Notes: a model not told the origin generated them from the sequence alone. A stretch of 64,000 bases of DNA from Corynebacterium sp. (GCF_030532715.1 NZ_JAUNKO010000001.1:1-64000); one strand, 5' to 3'. Positions 19,229-29,429 are shown, numbered from the stretch's first letter. Numbers and translations: made by a program.

Positions 19229-20200
19229 TTACTGGGTGTTCGGCTCTGGGACAAGCGATTCCGGAACGAACGACTCCGGCGCGAACGACTCGGGGATAAA
19301 CTGTTCGGGAGCAAAGGTCTCTGGCACCAACGACTCCGGCGCAAAGGATTCCGGGACGAACTGCTCAGGGGCAATGTTGTCCGGCACCATGGCGTTGGTG
19401 TCAAAACCAAAGGCATGCAAGACGGCGTCGATCATGCACCAATTGCTGCCGTCCGCACCCTGGTTTGCCGAACACACGGTCCAATCGTTCCAGAAGGCTG
19501 TGAATATTGGCTCGAGATAGAAATACAACCACATCCACGTGCCAAACACGGCAGCGGACACGACGAAACCAACCACGGATTTCACGCCGCCGGGGCGGGA
19601 ACCCACCACCGCGCGAAGCAAACCAATAACGCCCATCACCATGCCGAATGCTGCCAGCAGTCCGGACAGCGGCAACAGAATCACACTGATAAAGAACCCA
19701 AGGGACCACAGCCCCAACCCCAACGACCAATTCGCCGGAGCGTTCGTAACGTGACGTTGGGGCGGAGGCGCCGCGTGGGCAGCATAACCAGGCGGCGGGT
19801 AGGCCGGCTGCACATACGACTGCTCAGGAGGTTGCTGGTAGGCGGGTTCCGGATAAGCTACGTCTGGGGTGGGAGCATAGCTGGGCTCGGGTGCGACGTC
19901 TTGACGCGGCAGGCGATACTGCGGAAGCTGCGCGGGGGCAATGGAGGTTTCCGGCATGGACTGCACGCGCGGGATCACCGTCGTCTGTTCGGTGGTGTCC
20001 ATTTCGCGTGGCAATTGCGTGGTTTCCTGCATCCCCCGCGGCATAATCACCGTGTGTTCTGTGGCGTTCCCATAGTCTTCGGCGGCGGAGCTACCAGCAT
20101 AGGTTTCGGCAGGTTCCGTACCCCGTTGCGAAAACGGCGACGCCCCCGCAAACGGCGAACGATCCGCCCCTGAACCATTGGGGTCACGTGGTGTGGTCAC
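19229..20200 (-). CDS. Membrane protein with Pro-rich N-terminus and a ten-fold five-residue repeat tail
   Basis: 323 residues. The first 155 are low-complexity, rich in Pro, Gln, Thr and Tyr, as in cytoplasmic tails of actinobacterial envelope proteins. Residues about 158-240 hold three membrane segments with the G-rich pattern of DUF4190-type proteins (LGLWSLGFFISVILLPLSG; FGMVMGVIGLLRAV). Residues about 271-320 are ten in-phase pentamers of the form [AVI]-P-[ED]-[SQTN]-[FLI], then VPEPNTQ. This tail should be on the other side of the membrane. No function can be assigned. Confidence 0.75.
   Translation of the reverse strand: MTTPRDPNGSGADRSPFAGASPFSQRGTEPAETYAGSSAAEDYGNATEHTVIMPRGMQETTQLPREMDTTEQTTVIPRVQSMPETSIAPAQLPQYRLPRQDVAPEPSYAPTPDVAYPEPAYQQPPEQSYVQPAYPPPGYAAHAAPPPQRHVTNAPANWSLGLGLWSLGFFISVILLPLSGLLAAFGMVMGVIGLLRAVVGSRPGGVKSVVGFVVSAAVFGTWMWLYFYLEPIFTAFWNDWTVCSANQGADGSNWCMIDAVLHAFGFDTNAMVPDNIAPEQFVPESFAPESLVPETFAPEQFIPESFAPESFVPESLVPEPNTQ
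19238..19393 (-). repeat. Tandem 15-bp repeat encoding ten pentapeptides
   Basis: Ten successive 15-base units encode VPDNI, APEQF, VPESF, APESL, VPETF, APEQF, IPESF, APESF, VPESL and VPEPN. Units differ at the DNA level mainly at third codon positions and at the first residue (A/V/I), so the frame and the peptide pattern appear to be kept by selection. Confidence 0.75.
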
Positions 20201-20389
20201 CTTACTAACGCCGCCTTCCTCATTCAGCCATCAGTGCTACGAGGTTCCAGCCTAGCCCGCCCACGAACGAAGTTCTACATCGTGGTGCTCCCGGCTAGTC
20301 ACCAGCAAGACGAACAAAAATTCACATGCGGGACTGCCATGCCAAGGGCGCGGCGGAGCCCACACGGCGCAAATCCCACCGACCCGGTG

Positions 20390-21778
20390 CTAGTCCGGCT
20401 GGCGGGGCTCCCTGAGCTCCATCTGCCGCTCCTTCAAATCCACCTGCGGAACGTCCACTGTGTTTGTTTTCTCCTGGCGCGGGTTTTCCGACTCCCCCGG
20501 CCCCAACGCCGCAACCGAGTCGCGCTGTTCGGGGTATTGGGCGTACAAGCCGCTGCTGCCGTAGGACAATCGCCGGTGTATTGATTCAAACGGCCCCGCT
20601 TTTCCGGCCTTTTCCAGCGCAAAGGCGACGAGGAGGCTGACCAACCACACACTGAAACCAATGAGTAAGGATTGGGCTGCTCCGTTGGGTTTCAAAACAC
20701 CAAGAAGAAACGAGGCACACAGCGGCAGCAGGATGATTGATTGCAGCAGGTACCCAGTCATGGAGCGCTTCCCCAATGCGACCAGCATCTGGACAAGTAT
20801 TGGAAGCTTGTAATCTGTGCCGTCTTGTTGGGCTTGGGCATAGCGCCGTTGCAGTGGAATTGACGCTAAGGCAATGATTGCGATGATCCCGGGCCCGGTA
20901 AGCACCCCCAGTGATTGGTTCGCAAAAAGCAAAAATTGTGCCCAGGCTGTTGGGAGCACCCCAATCTCCGCGAGGCCCCATGGTAGGCCCACGAGGAGGA
21001 TCACGGCCGCCGCGACTCCCACCGCATAAGCCAGTAGTTTTTTGTGCTCTTCGGGGTGAGACAGGATGCTGTACCGGGCAGCGACAAACCCGACGATGAT
21101 GAGCGGCAAAAAGAGAGGCAGTTCCACGACCAACAAGGCGAATTGCATGAGCACGGAGTAGCCTGCGTTTGCCACGTATTCGCCCCAACTGGACGGGAGT
21201 CTCAAGCCGAGTGGTTGGAACGATTGGCCGTTTACAAACAACAAGACTACGGAGCTCGCCAGCATTGGCAGGAGCATCATCGCTTCCATCACCCCAGCGA
21301 CGACGAGGAGGGATTGGGTACGCCAGCGCATCATCAACGCGACGATCATACCGGCGACGCCATAGAAGAACATGATGTCGCCGAAGAACAGGAGCGTCAT
21401 GTGGATGAGCCCAAAAAGGGCGAGGAAGCCATAGCGCCGCAATAGGACGTTGCGGGCCGCGCGCGCCGGATAGCCGCGTTTGTTGAGGCTGTGCGCGAGC
21501 ATGCCGATGCCGTAGCCGAGCATGGTGGCAAACATGGGCAAACCGCGAACGTGGGCGAACATTGATTCGATAACGATGGCGATTTTGTCCCACACATTGT
21601 TATCAATTACGCCGCCACTGAAGGCGCCGGGGAGTGATTGGTCTGCAACGAGCCACGCCGTGGATAGGTTGGCGATGGCGATGCCCATGAGCGTAAGCCC
21701 ACGTGCAAGGTCGGGCGCGAGGATACGGACATTTGTCGCACCCGAACTGGCAGACGAATTCGCTGGGCTTGTGGGCAT
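20390..21778 (-). CDS. DUF418 (YeiB-like) integral membrane protein
   Basis: 462 residues with ten or more predicted membrane segments. Family landmarks are DLARGLTLMGIAIANL near the N-terminus, RNVLLRRYGFLALFGLIHMTLLFFGDIMFFYGVAGM, and the C-terminal DUF418 block GKRSMTGYLLQSIILLPL to GPFESIHRRLSYG. The last 55 residues are a charged cytoplasmic tail. DUF418 proteins are distantly related to membrane acyltransferases; the substrate is unknown. Confidence 0.83.
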   Translation of the reverse strand: MPTSPANSSASSGATNVRILAPDLARGLTLMGIAIANLSTAWLVADQSLPGAFSGGVIDNNVWDKIAIVIESMFAHVRGLPMFATMLGYGIGMLAHSLNKRGYPARAARNVLLRRYGFLALFGLIHMTLLFFGDIMFFYGVAGMIVALMMRWRTQSLLVVAGVMEAMMLLPMLASSVVLLFVNGQSFQPLGLRLPSSWGEYVANAGYSVLMQFALLVVELPLFLPLIIVGFVAARYSILSHPEEHKKLLAYAVGVAAAVILLVGLPWGLAEIGVLPTAWAQFLLFANQSLGVLTGPGIIAIIALASIPLQRRYAQAQQDGTDYKLPILVQMLVALGKRSMTGYLLQSIILLPLCASFLLGVLKPNGAAQSLLIGFSVWLVSLLVAFALEKAGKAGPFESIHRRLSYGSSGLYAQYPEQRDSVAALGPGESENPRQEKTNTVDVPQVDLKERQMELREPRQPD

Positions 21779-21836
21779 ACTCAGGTCCTTTACATTTGGT
21801 CAACTACCTCAAAGCTTAGGCGTTTTCCAATGTGTG

Positions 21837-23546
21837 CTACCAGTTTCGCAGGTAAGCAATGCGGTCCCGAAGCTGTTCCGCCGTGCATAGCGCCGTAGGT
21901 GGCCCGCCGCACGCTCGCCGCGCTTCGTTGTGAATAGCTCCATGGGGGCGACCGGTACGCGAAGAGGTGATCGATACCAGCGCATTGAGCTCCTTGCGCA
22001 GCTGCGGGATTTCGTTGCTGGCCACGCGCTCGGCGGCCGCACGGTTGCCCGCCGCGTTGCGCGCCTTAGCTTCCTCAGCTTTTCGACGCTCATCCTCCTG
22101 CGCTCGCGCTTCGATCTGTTCGGCCTGGCGTTGCCGCAGCAGCTGGCGCATCTGTTCGGCGTCGAGAAGCCCGGGGAGGCCGAGGTAATCGGCCTCTTCC
22201 TCGGACCCAGCAATGGTACCGGTGCCGTAGGTGGAGCCATCGTAAATCAGGGAATCGAGTTCCGCTTCGGCGCCGAGCGCCTCGTAGCCCTTCGTCTCGT
22301 CGGTCTCGGTCTTTTCCTTGTTGGCTTCCGCGAGCAGCTCGTCGTCCCAGCCTTCTTTCGGGCGGTCGGGTTTCCCCAGCACATGGTCGCGGGAGGTTTC
22401 CAGGCGCGCCGCCAGGTCAAGCAGCACGGGCACGGACGGCAAGAACACAGATGCGGTCTCCCCCGGCAAGCGAGAACGCACGAAACGCCCGATAGCCTGT
22501 GCGAAAAACAGCGGGGTTGATGCAGAGGTGGCGTACACGCCGACGGCGAGCCGCGGGACGTCGACACCCTCGGAGACCATGCGGACCGCAACCATCCACT
22601 CGTCGGTGGAATTGGAAAATTCCTCGATGCGTTCGGAGGCACCCGGCTCGTCGGAAAGGATCACCGCCACCGGCGTAGCGGACAGCCCCTCCAGGATGCG
22701 AGCGTAGGCGCGGGCGGTGGTTTTATCGGTGGCGATGACCAACCCACCAGCGTCCGGCATATGTTGCCGCAATTGTTGCAACCGAGTGTGCGCCGCCTGC
22801 AACACGGCGGGAATCCATTCACCCTTGGGATCCAGTGCGGTTTTCCAGGCGCGGGCGGTTTGCTCCGCATTGAGCGGTTCGCCAAGACGCGCCGCGTATT
22901 CCTCGCCGGCGCTGGTGCGCCAGCGGGCCTCGCCGGAGTACGCCAAAAACACTACGGGGCGAACCACGCCATCTTTCAACGCATCGGCGTATCCGTACGT
23001 GTGGTCGGCCTTTGATTTCAGGTAGCCTTCCCCATCGTCCTCGTACCGGACGAACGGAATTGCGGAATCGTCGGAGCGGAACGGGGTGCCGGTCAGTGCG
23101 AGACGTCGCTCAGCGCCATTGTAGGCTTCGCGGATACCGTCGCCCCAGCTTTTCGCATCACCACCGTGGTGAATCTCATCCAAGATCACGAGCGAACGTT
23201 TATTCGTCGCCACCGCATGGTGTTTGTACGGGTGCATCGCAACCTGCGCGTAGGTGACCACCACGCCGTCGAACTCGGGATTGATCACGCCGGAGTTGCT
23301 AAACGCGGGGTCTAACGCAAGGCCCACCCGCGCCGCCGCCTGCGACCACTGCACCTTCAGGTGCTCCGTGGGCACCACAACAATAATCCGATCAACCGTT
23401 CGGTTGCTTTTCAGCTCCGTTGCCACCCGCAACGCAAAGGTGGTTTTGCCGGCGCCGGGGGTTGCCACCGCAAGGAAATCCTGCGGTTTGTTCATCAAGT
23501 ATTTCGTCAGCGCCGCGCGCTGCCACGCCCGAAGGTTTCCGCTCAC
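21837..23546 (-). CDS. DEAD/DEAH-box SF2 helicase (ResIII/XPB type)
   Basis: 569 residues. Motif I is ATPGAGKTT (about 28-36), motif II DEIHHGGD, motif III TGTPFR, and motif VI QAIGRFVRSR, which define a complete two-domain SF2 motor. A charged coiled-coil-like stretch follows (EQMRQLLRQRQAEQIEARAQ, about 465-520). The start overlaps the stop of the DUF3039 gene by 4 bases. Conserved in Corynebacteriales beside the sigma factor genes; probable DNA or RNA repair role, not proven. Confidence 0.88.
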   Translation of the reverse strand: MSGNLRAWQRAALTKYLMNKPQDFLAVATPGAGKTTFALRVATELKSNRTVDRIIVVVPTEHLKVQWSQAAARVGLALDPAFSNSGVINPEFDGVVVTYAQVAMHPYKHHAVATNKRSLVILDEIHHGGDAKSWGDGIREAYNGAERRLALTGTPFRSDDSAIPFVRYEDDGEGYLKSKADHTYGYADALKDGVVRPVVFLAYSGEARWRTSAGEEYAARLGEPLNAEQTARAWKTALDPKGEWIPAVLQAAHTRLQQLRQHMPDAGGLVIATDKTTARAYARILEGLSATPVAVILSDEPGASERIEEFSNSTDEWMVAVRMVSEGVDVPRLAVGVYATSASTPLFFAQAIGRFVRSRLPGETASVFLPSVPVLLDLAARLETSRDHVLGKPDRPKEGWDDELLAEANKEKTETDETKGYEALGAEAELDSLIYDGSTYGTGTIAGSEEEADYLGLPGLLDAEQMRQLLRQRQAEQIEARAQEDERRKAEEAKARNAAGNRAAAERVASNEIPQLRKELNALVSITSSRTGRPHGAIHNEARRACGGPPTALCTAEQLRDRIAYLRNW

Positions 23547-23794
23547 TTCTTGCGCAAACCTCGGTAAATTCGCTCACAGTCGGGGCACACGGGAGAACCA
23601 GGCTTGGCTTGCTTGGTTACGGGAAAGGTCTCCCCGCACAAGGCCACCACGATACGGCCGGACACGGCGGACTCTACGATCTGATTTTTCTTCACATAGT
23701 GGAAGAACTTCGGAGTATCGTCCCCGGTCGAGGTTTTCTCCCTCACATCGGGGCGTTCAATGGTCTGAGTTCTCGTAGTCACGGATCCCATCAT
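23543..23794 (-). CDS. DUF3039 family protein, probable zinc finger
   Basis: 83 residues. Conserved core GDDTPKFFHYVKKNQIVESA followed by ALCGE and CPDCERIY, three cysteines that could bind a metal. Overlaps the helicase downstream by 4 bases, so the two are likely partners in one operon. Corresponds to Rv2708c by order. Divergent from the DUF3099 gene. Function unknown. Confidence 0.85.
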   Translation of the reverse strand: MMGSVTTRTQTIERPDVREKTSTGDDTPKFFHYVKKNQIVESAVSGRIVVALCGETFPVTKQAKPGSPVCPDCERIYRGLRKK

Positions 23795-23833
23795 GCCGCA
23801 GACTTACCCTCGAAGCACACAAGGTCTACCCTG

Positions 23834-24322
23834 ATGTGTATGAGCAGGGGTTCTGAAGAGGAGAAACGGCGATCGGCGACGGCGCGTCGTTTCTCCATGC
23901 GTAGCCGCCGCCGAAGCAATGTCGAATTGATTACAGACGCCCGCCAATCCCCCCTCGAAAACTGGCAGCACCGCAAACGGGTATACGCCGTGCTCCAGGG
24001 CCTGCGCATCCCGTTCCTGCTGGCTTCTGGCCTGGCGTATGTGTGGCTGCACAATTGGGTGCTGGCCGCCGTGCTATTTGTGATTTCGGTGCCGCTGCCG
24101 TGGATTGCGGTGGTGATTGCCAACGGTGTGGGTGAGCCGCACGACCCGCGCCGCAAACAGGTATACAAGCCGCAGGTTGCGCGGCAGAAGGCGGCGTTTC
24201 AGCAGCAGCAGCTGCTGGCTTCCGGCCCGGCACACCGGGAGTTGTTGCCGGGGCGTTCGGCAAGCAGGCTAGAGTTAGATGCGCCACATCACCCCACGGT
24301 GATTGACCACGAAGATTCGTGA
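23834..24322 (+). CDS. DUF3099 membrane protein
   Basis: 162 residues from ATG 23834 (AAGG 9 bases upstream); ATG 23840 two codons later is equally possible. A basic N-terminus (RRFSMRSRRRSNVELITDARQSP), two membrane helices (about 55-75 and 77-98) and a cytoplasmic tail make it a typical DUF3099 protein (Rv2709 type). The frame continues open to 23420, but that part is antisense to DUF3039. Function unknown. Confidence 0.83.
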   Translation: MCMSRGSEEEKRRSATARRFSMRSRRRSNVELITDARQSPLENWQHRKRVYAVLQGLRIPFLLASGLAYVWLHNWVLAAVLFVISVPLPWIAVVIANGVGEPHDPRRKQVYKPQVARQKAAFQQQQLLASGPAHRELLPGRSASRLELDAPHHPTVIDHEDS

Positions 24323-24367
24323 TTTCGCCCCCTGCCCCACCCCTTGTTTTTCGGAGTGTGTCCTCTC

Positions 24368-25894
24368 GTGCAGCCTCAGCTTCGTACCCTTGCGCCCGCG
24401 ATTACCAGCACGTTTCGCGCCCACGCGTTCACCCAAGCCGGCATCAGCGAATGCTTGGGCCCGGCCGCTTCCGCGGCGTTGTTTCGTGGGGAGCCGGCTG
24501 CCGTGCGTTCCACGGTGCGCGGCCATTCCGCTCTCGAACAGTTGATTCGGCTGGTGCTGCTTCACGACGCCGCACCTACCGAATCCTTTATCGAACTCTT
24601 CGGCGCGGACACCACCCAGGGCCTGTTGGAATGCGGCGCACTGCAATATGTTGATTCCGCGACTGCGCAATTGTGCATTGATATCCGCCCGCATACTTTC
24701 GCCGGCGCGGACCATTGGGTGTTTTCAGATATGGATGCCTCGATGAGCGAACACATTCCCGGGCCGGAACACGTGCTTGGGGTGGGTGCGGCGTCGTTAT
24801 CCTTGGTGCAGGCGGTGCCGCAATCCCCCGTCGCAACGCTGCTTGATGTGGGCACGGGTTCCGGTGTGCAGGTGTTGGCGCAGCAGGGGTGCGCCACCCA
24901 TATCACCGCCACCGACGTGCACGCACGGGCGTTGGATTTCGCGGCGGCCTCCTTCGCTGGCTCCGGCCTTGAGGTAGAAACCCTGTGCGGCCCCTGGTTC
25001 GCGCCTGTGGAAGGACATACGTTTGACCGGATCGTCGCAAACCCGCCGTTCGTGGTGGGGCTGCCGGAAGTGGGCCACATCTACCGCGATTCCGGCCTCA
25101 ACCTCGACGGCGCCAGCGAACTAGTGATCCAACAAGCACCGCAGCATCTCAACCCCGGCGGGACGGCGATCATGCTGGCTGCGTGGGTACACGAGCACGG
25201 CCAGTCGTGGCAGCAACGCGTGGCCTCCTGGCTGCCCGATACGGGGGTGGCGGCGTGGGTGATTCAGCGCGACGTGGCCGACCCCGCCTTGTACGTGGGT
25301 ACCTGGCTTAAAGACGAATCGCTTGATCCGCGCTCCATCGAAGCCGCCGCGCGCACCGAAGCCTGGTTGGACCATTTTGCCCGCGCGAATGTCACGGGTA
25401 TCGGCTTTGGGTTTGTGGCCATCCAACGCCTGGACGACGACGTCGAATCCGACATCCTTTGCGAAGACATGCCGCAGCAATTCAGCGACCCATTGGGCCC
25501 AGAAATAGCGGAGTATTTCCAGCGAATTGCGTGGTTACGTACCCACAGCGCGGAGGACATTGCGAACACCCAATTTTGCGTCCGGCCAGGGGTTGCGGTG
25601 GAGGACGTTCGAATCGCGGACACCAACCAAGGGATGGGGTTTCAGCCCGCGGCGTTGCGAATTTGCCGCACGGACGGGCCGCGGTTTAGCCACGACATTG
25701 ATCCGCACTTGCAGGCGATTGTGTCTGGGCTGCACCCCGGCGGGTTACCGTTGGCGGAGGTGGTGGAACTCTATTGTGCCGCGCAAGGTATCGACGCCGC
25801 GCCGCTCCTCCCCTCAGCCATCGACGCCGTGGTGGACCTGCTACGCCACGGCCTCGTGCTGCCTGCCGAGTTAGCGGCGGTGGTGGGATCATGA
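24368..25894 (+). CDS. SAM-dependent methyltransferase (HemK/PrmA-like fold)
   Basis: 508 residues from GTG 24368 (GGAG about 11 bases upstream). An N-terminal helical domain is followed by the SAM motif [13 protein letters not shown] (about 158-170), the acidic [11 protein letters not shown] loop and the substrate motif IVANPPFV (NPPF, N6-amine/glutamine methylase type). The C-terminal 200 residues are a separate domain found in this actinobacterial group. The stop overlaps the dtd start by 4 bases. The substrate is unknown; a protein or rRNA is likely from the NPPF motif. Confidence 0.82.
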   Translation: MQPQLRTLAPAITSTFRAHAFTQAGISECLGPAASAALFRGEPAAVRSTVRGHSALEQLIRLVLLHDAAPTESFIELFGADTTQGLLECGALQYVDSATAQLCIDIRPHTFAGADHWVFSDMDASMSEHIPGPEHVLGVGAASLSLVQAVPQSPVATLLDVGTGSGVQVLAQQGCATHITATDVHARALDFAAASFAGSGLEVETLCGPWFAPVEGHTFDRIVANPPFVVGLPEVGHIYRDSGLNLDGASELVIQQAPQHLNPGGTAIMLAAWVHEHGQSWQQRVASWLPDTGVAAWVIQRDVADPALYVGTWLKDESLDPRSIEAAARTEAWLDHFARANVTGIGFGFVAIQRLDDDVESDILCEDMPQQFSDPLGPEIAEYFQRIAWLRTHSAEDIANTQFCVRPGVAVEDVRIADTNQGMGFQPAALRICRTDGPRFSHDIDPHLQAIVSGLHPGGLPLAEVVELYCAAQGIDAAPLLPSAIDAVVDLLRHGLVLPAELAAVVGS

Positions 25895-26325
25895 AGGCCG
25901 TACTGACTCGGGTGAGCAGCGCTTCCGTGGAGGTTGATGGAGAAATCGTCGGCGCGATTGACTGCCCCGACACCGGTGGGCTGCTGGCCCTCGTAGGGGT
26001 GGGCCGCGATGACAGCCCGGACGCCTGGGAGACCATGGTGCGCAAGATCGCTGAGTTGCGGATCTTGCGGGACGAAACGTCCGTTGTTGAGGTGGGTGCG
26101 CCTGTGTTGTTGGTCAGCCAATTCACCTTGCATGGCAGGACCGCGAAAGGTCGCCGCCCGTCATGGTCGGATGCCGCGCCCGGCGATGTCGCCGAACCCG
26201 TGGTGGAGAAGATTGCGGCGGGGTTGCGGGCGCGTGGCATTGTGGTGGAAACGGGGCGGTTCGGCGCCATGATGCGGGTTGCTTCGGTCAATGAAGGACC
26301 GTTTACTGTCCTGGTGGAGTGCTGA
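25891..26325 (+). CDS. dtd: D-aminoacyl-tRNA deacylase
   Basis: 144 residues from ATG 25891. Family motifs are [17 protein letters not shown] at the N-terminus, [10 protein letters not shown] (SQFT nucleophile-like site), KGRRPSW, and the C-terminal [21 protein letters not shown], which carries the Gly-cisPro region. Removes D-amino acids mischarged on tRNA. ATGA overlap with the upstream methyltransferase shows translational coupling. Confidence 0.94.
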   Translation: MKAVLTRVSSASVEVDGEIVGAIDCPDTGGLLALVGVGRDDSPDAWETMVRKIAELRILRDETSVVEVGAPVLLVSQFTLHGRTAKGRRPSWSDAAPGDVAEPVVEKIAAGLRARGIVVETGRFGAMMRVASVNEGPFTVLVEC

Positions 26326-26383
26326 TAGGAGCCTAAAGCGTTTTCGCAGGCCGGGGGCGGTGTGTGACGGCTTCGTAGGGGCG

Positions 26384-26410
26384 GGGAACTTTTTTCTTAG
26401 CTTGCGCGTT
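26384..26410 (+). promoter_or_regulatory. ECF-type (SigH/SigE-like) promoter of sigB
   Basis: GGGAAC (26384-26389) and CGTT (26407-26410) are separated by 17 bases, the -35/-10 pattern of stress ECF sigma factors in corynebacteria and mycobacteria. It lies about 37 bases before the sigB start, which has a strong AGGAGG at 26436-26441. A stress-controlled promoter is known for sigB orthologues; the assignment here is from pattern only. Confidence 0.6.
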
Positions 26411-26446
26411 GAGTGGTTAGGAAGTTCAGTCGACTAGGAGGCACGC

Positions 26447-27436
26447 ATGAGCACTTTGCCCGCGCAGGATTACGACGTCGAAGAGCAGGACCGCGGAAGT
26501 CGCCGCGGACATTCAAACGACAATCCATCGGCGGACTTGGTGCGAGTTTACCTGAATGGAATTGGGAAGACCGCGCTGCTTACCGCTGAAGACGAAGTTG
26601 AACTGGCGCAGCAGATTGAGGTGGGACTGTACGCCGAGTATTTGCTGTCGGATTCCCCGCAAACGTTAACTCGCGCAATGAAGCGTGATTTAAAGGTATT
26701 GGCGAAGCAGGGCAAGCGTGCCCGCTCGCACCTTCTGGAAGCTAATCTTCGCCTCGTGGTTTCCTTGGCCAAGCGATACACCGGCCGTGGCATGCCGCTG
26801 TTAGACCTGATCCAGGAGGGCAACCTGGGTCTGATCCGCGCGATGGAAAAATTTGACTACACAAAAGGTTTTAAATTCTCCACTTATGCCACGTGGTGGA
26901 TCAGGCAAGCCATTACTCGCGGCATGGCGGACCAATCCCGCACGATCCGCCTGCCCGTGCATTTAGTAGAGCAGGTGAACAAGCTGTCCCGCATTAAGCG
27001 GGAGCTGTATCAGCACCTTGGCCGAGAAGCCACGAATGAGGAATTAGCGGAAGAATCCGGCATTGATGAATCCAAGATTGAGATGTTGCTTCGGCAATCC
27101 CGGGATCCGGTGAGTTTGGATATGCCCGTGGGCGCGGATGAGGAAGCGCCGCTGGGTGATTTCATTGAAGATTCTGATGCGGCTGACGCGGAAGCAGCGG
27201 TGGTTGCCTCCCTGCGCCACTCGGATGTTCGGACCGTCTTGGCGTCGCTGGAGGTGCGCGAGCAGGAAGTGATCGCGCTGCGGTACGGCCTTGACGATGG
27301 GGTGCCTCGCACACTCGATCAAATTGGCAGGAAGTTCGGGCTTTCGCGCGAACGGGTGCGCCAGATCGAGCGTGAAGTGATGAGCAAATTGCGCGATGGC
27401 GAGCGGGCGGCCAAGCTTCGCGAGTACGCTTTGTAG
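26447..27436 (+). CDS. sigB: Primary-like RNA polymerase sigma factor SigB
   Basis: 329 residues: short N-terminus, region 1.2 ([21 protein letters not shown]), region 2 ([20 protein letters not shown] to [16 protein letters not shown]), region 3 ([26 protein letters not shown]) and region 4 ([17 protein letters not shown]). It lacks the Lys-rich extension of SigA. In corynebacteria SigB serves transition-phase and stress genes. Lies upstream of dtxR as Rv2710-Rv2711. Confidence 0.95.
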   Translation: MSTLPAQDYDVEEQDRGSRRGHSNDNPSADLVRVYLNGIGKTALLTAEDEVELAQQIEVGLYAEYLLSDSPQTLTRAMKRDLKVLAKQGKRARSHLLEANLRLVVSLAKRYTGRGMPLLDLIQEGNLGLIRAMEKFDYTKGFKFSTYATWWIRQAITRGMADQSRTIRLPVHLVEQVNKLSRIKRELYQHLGREATNEELAEESGIDESKIEMLLRQSRDPVSLDMPVGADEEAPLGDFIEDSDAADAEAAVVASLRHSDVRTVLASLEVREQEVIALRYGLDDGVPRTLDQIGRKFGLSRERVRQIEREVMSKLRDGERAAKLREYAL

Positions 27437-27569
27437 CGAGATACCTTGCTGGGTATTCGATTTGCCTCAGATAGAGGGTTGTCTCATCGATAGTGCTCAC
27501 ATTGGGTAAAATGTTTGTCCATGGCTGACGCCGTACAAACATATTTTCAAAAGAAAGGGTTTCCGGACC

Positions 27570-28250
27570 GTGAAGGATTTAGTCGACACCACCGAAATGT
27601 ACCTCCGCACGATTTACGAGCTGGAGGAGGAAGGTGTGACCCCTTTGCGTGCTCGAATCGCGGAGCGCTTGGACCAGTCGGGTCCTACCGTAAGCCAAAC
27701 AGTGGCCCGCATGGAACGCGACGGGTTGGTGGTTGTGGCCAGCGATCGTAGCTTGCAGATGACCGAGAAGGGTCGTAACCTCGCCACCGCCGTGATGCGC
27801 AAGCATCGTCTAGCGGAGCTGCTGCTCACCGATATTTTAGGCTTGGATATTCAGCGCGTCCACGCGGAAGCCTGCCGCTGGGAGCACGTGATGAGCGACG
27901 AGGTGGAACGCCGCCTTGTCTCCGTGCTGGACAATTATGAGCGTTCCCCGTTTGGCAACCCAATCCCCGGCCTCGCCGCTTTGGGCGTTACCAAAGAGGT
28001 AACCCCGCCACCGGGCATGAGAGCTGCGGACTTGCCGTCCGGGGAGCCGGTAACGGCGACTGTTATGCAGCTGCACGAAATCCTGCAATTTGATACCGGT
28101 TTGTTCCAAACCCTGCACGATGCGGGGATTACCGTGGGCAGCGAGGTTACCGTGCTCAACCGCAGCGGCGTAGTGGAACTCACGCACAATGATGTGACCG
28201 TCACCGTCGGGGATGACTTAAGCCACGCCATTCGCATTCACCCCAAATAA
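27570..28250 (+). CDS. dtxR: Iron-dependent transcriptional repressor DtxR
   Basis: 226 residues from GTG 27570 (AAGAAAGGG about 10 bases upstream). The N-terminal 110 residues are nearly the same as C. diphtheriae DtxR as I recall it, and the metal ligands fall on the same numbers: M10, H79, E83, H98, C102, E105 and H106. Helix-turn-helix at about 25-50 ([21 protein letters not shown]), dimerisation domain to 140, then a Pro-rich linker and SH3-like domain. Represses siderophore and haem uptake genes when Fe2+ is plentiful; the importer at 3674-7352 and feoB are likely targets. Confidence 0.97.
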   Translation: MKDLVDTTEMYLRTIYELEEEGVTPLRARIAERLDQSGPTVSQTVARMERDGLVVVASDRSLQMTEKGRNLATAVMRKHRLAELLLTDILGLDIQRVHAEACRWEHVMSDEVERRLVSVLDNYERSPFGNPIPGLAALGVTKEVTPPPGMRAADLPSGEPVTATVMQLHEILQFDTGLFQTLHDAGITVGSEVTVLNRSGVVELTHNDVTVTVGDDLSHAIRIHPK

Positions 28251-28259
28251 CCTGCACAG

Positions 28260-29369
28260 CTAGGCCGCCTCGGAGGATGCTTCGCCGTAGCGTTCGGCAA
28301 TTTCATGGGAGGCGCGCAGGGAAGATTGCAACGCCACTTGTCCCAGCCCGCCAAGCACCGCCTCGTGCAACAATTCCGCGAACCTGTGGCCAGGTGCTTC
28401 CTCCAATGCGACGCGCACGGCGGGCAGGGCCCGCACCCAAACCTCCCCGCTGAGGATGCTCAGCGCGAAGATGCACAACGCGTTCGCCCGAATCACCCCG
28501 TGGAACGTGCGGGCCGCCGCCAACGCCAAGTCCGACATTGTTTTCGCGTGCGGCCCGTCGAGCGCCACCAAGGTGGAATCCCGCAACAAGTTGTGCGACC
28601 AATATGCTGCTGCGTATTCCATGGCTTCCTCATCACGCGCCAACGCTTCCACGCTGAGCCGCTGCCGCTCCAAGCGCCGCAGCAACCCGATAAAGCTGGT
28701 CATCGCCACATCGAAGGTGCGCCGACTGTTCGATTCTCCGGCCAGGATCGCGGTGACCAGCGCCGTCCCTTGCCGCATGCCGGCTTCCTGAACCCGCGGC
28801 ACCCATGGTGATGTGGTGTCACACAGCTCGCCATCGAAAAACTCGTAGGCGGAGTCGCGGTCAAGTTCTGGCAGGTCACCGGTTGCCGCGAGGTGTCGAA
28901 ACGCGATGGAAGCGCACGGCGGCGCGACGACGCCGGATTCCCAGCACCCGATGCCGGTGGTCGTGGGCGCCAGCTCTTCCGCCCGCGGCCCATACACAAG
29001 GTGATAGGGTTCGCCGCTACGAATTTCCCGCGTGCTCCACGCGGCTTCCACCGCAACGTTGTGCGCTGCCGCGGCGTTGAGCAGCGCTTGGAGTTGCAGC
29101 ACCACTTGCTGTGTGCGCAGCGCCCCAGTGACCGCATACACAAACACGATGGTTCCCGCAGGTCGACACTTTGCTCCATCGAACAATGGCTCAAAGCAAT
29201 CCTCGTTGGTAATGTCCACCCGCGCCAGCGGCCCGAGGGAAAACCCGCCGCCGCGGTTTGGCGTGAAAAAGGCTGCGATAAAGGATTCCTGTGGGTAAAA
29301 ACCAAGCATGGCGGGAATGTTTGCAAAGACGTCCGCGGGCGTACATAGTGCTTTCGTGTGTGTTTCCAT
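28260..29369 (-). CDS. DUF4192 family protein
   Basis: 369 residues, soluble, no signal peptide. Family opening is LCTPADVFANIPAMLGFYPQESFIAAFF, with the mid-block DRDSAYEFFDGELCDTTSPWVPR. Common beside dtxR/sigB in Corynebacteriales, of unknown function. Its stop faces that of dtxR with about 10 bases between. Confidence 0.85.
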   Translation of the reverse strand: METHTKALCTPADVFANIPAMLGFYPQESFIAAFFTPNRGGGFSLGPLARVDITNEDCFEPLFDGAKCRPAGTIVFVYAVTGALRTQQVVLQLQALLNAAAAHNVAVEAAWSTREIRSGEPYHLVYGPRAEELAPTTTGIGCWESGVVAPPCASIAFRHLAATGDLPELDRDSAYEFFDGELCDTTSPWVPRVQEAGMRQGTALVTAILAGESNSRRTFDVAMTSFIGLLRRLERQRLSVEALARDEEAMEYAAAYWSHNLLRDSTLVALDGPHAKTMSDLALAAARTFHGVIRANALCIFALSILSGEVWVRALPAVRVALEEAPGHRFAELLHEAVLGGLGQVALQSSLRASHEIAERYGEASSEAA

Positions 29370-29429
29370 ACCTCAAGAGTGCGCCCCTGAGCGGGATGCC
29401 TGCCAGCGATTTCGCATCTCCGGCCAGCC

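Noticed and set aside
19238..19393. Short tandem repeats considered as a CRISPR array
   Set aside because: Units are 15 bases without spacers and lie in frame inside a coding sequence, encoding regular pentapeptides.
27479..27512. TTGTCT...TAAAAT promoter for dtxR
   Set aside because: The spacer would be 22 bases, too long for a standard SigA promoter.
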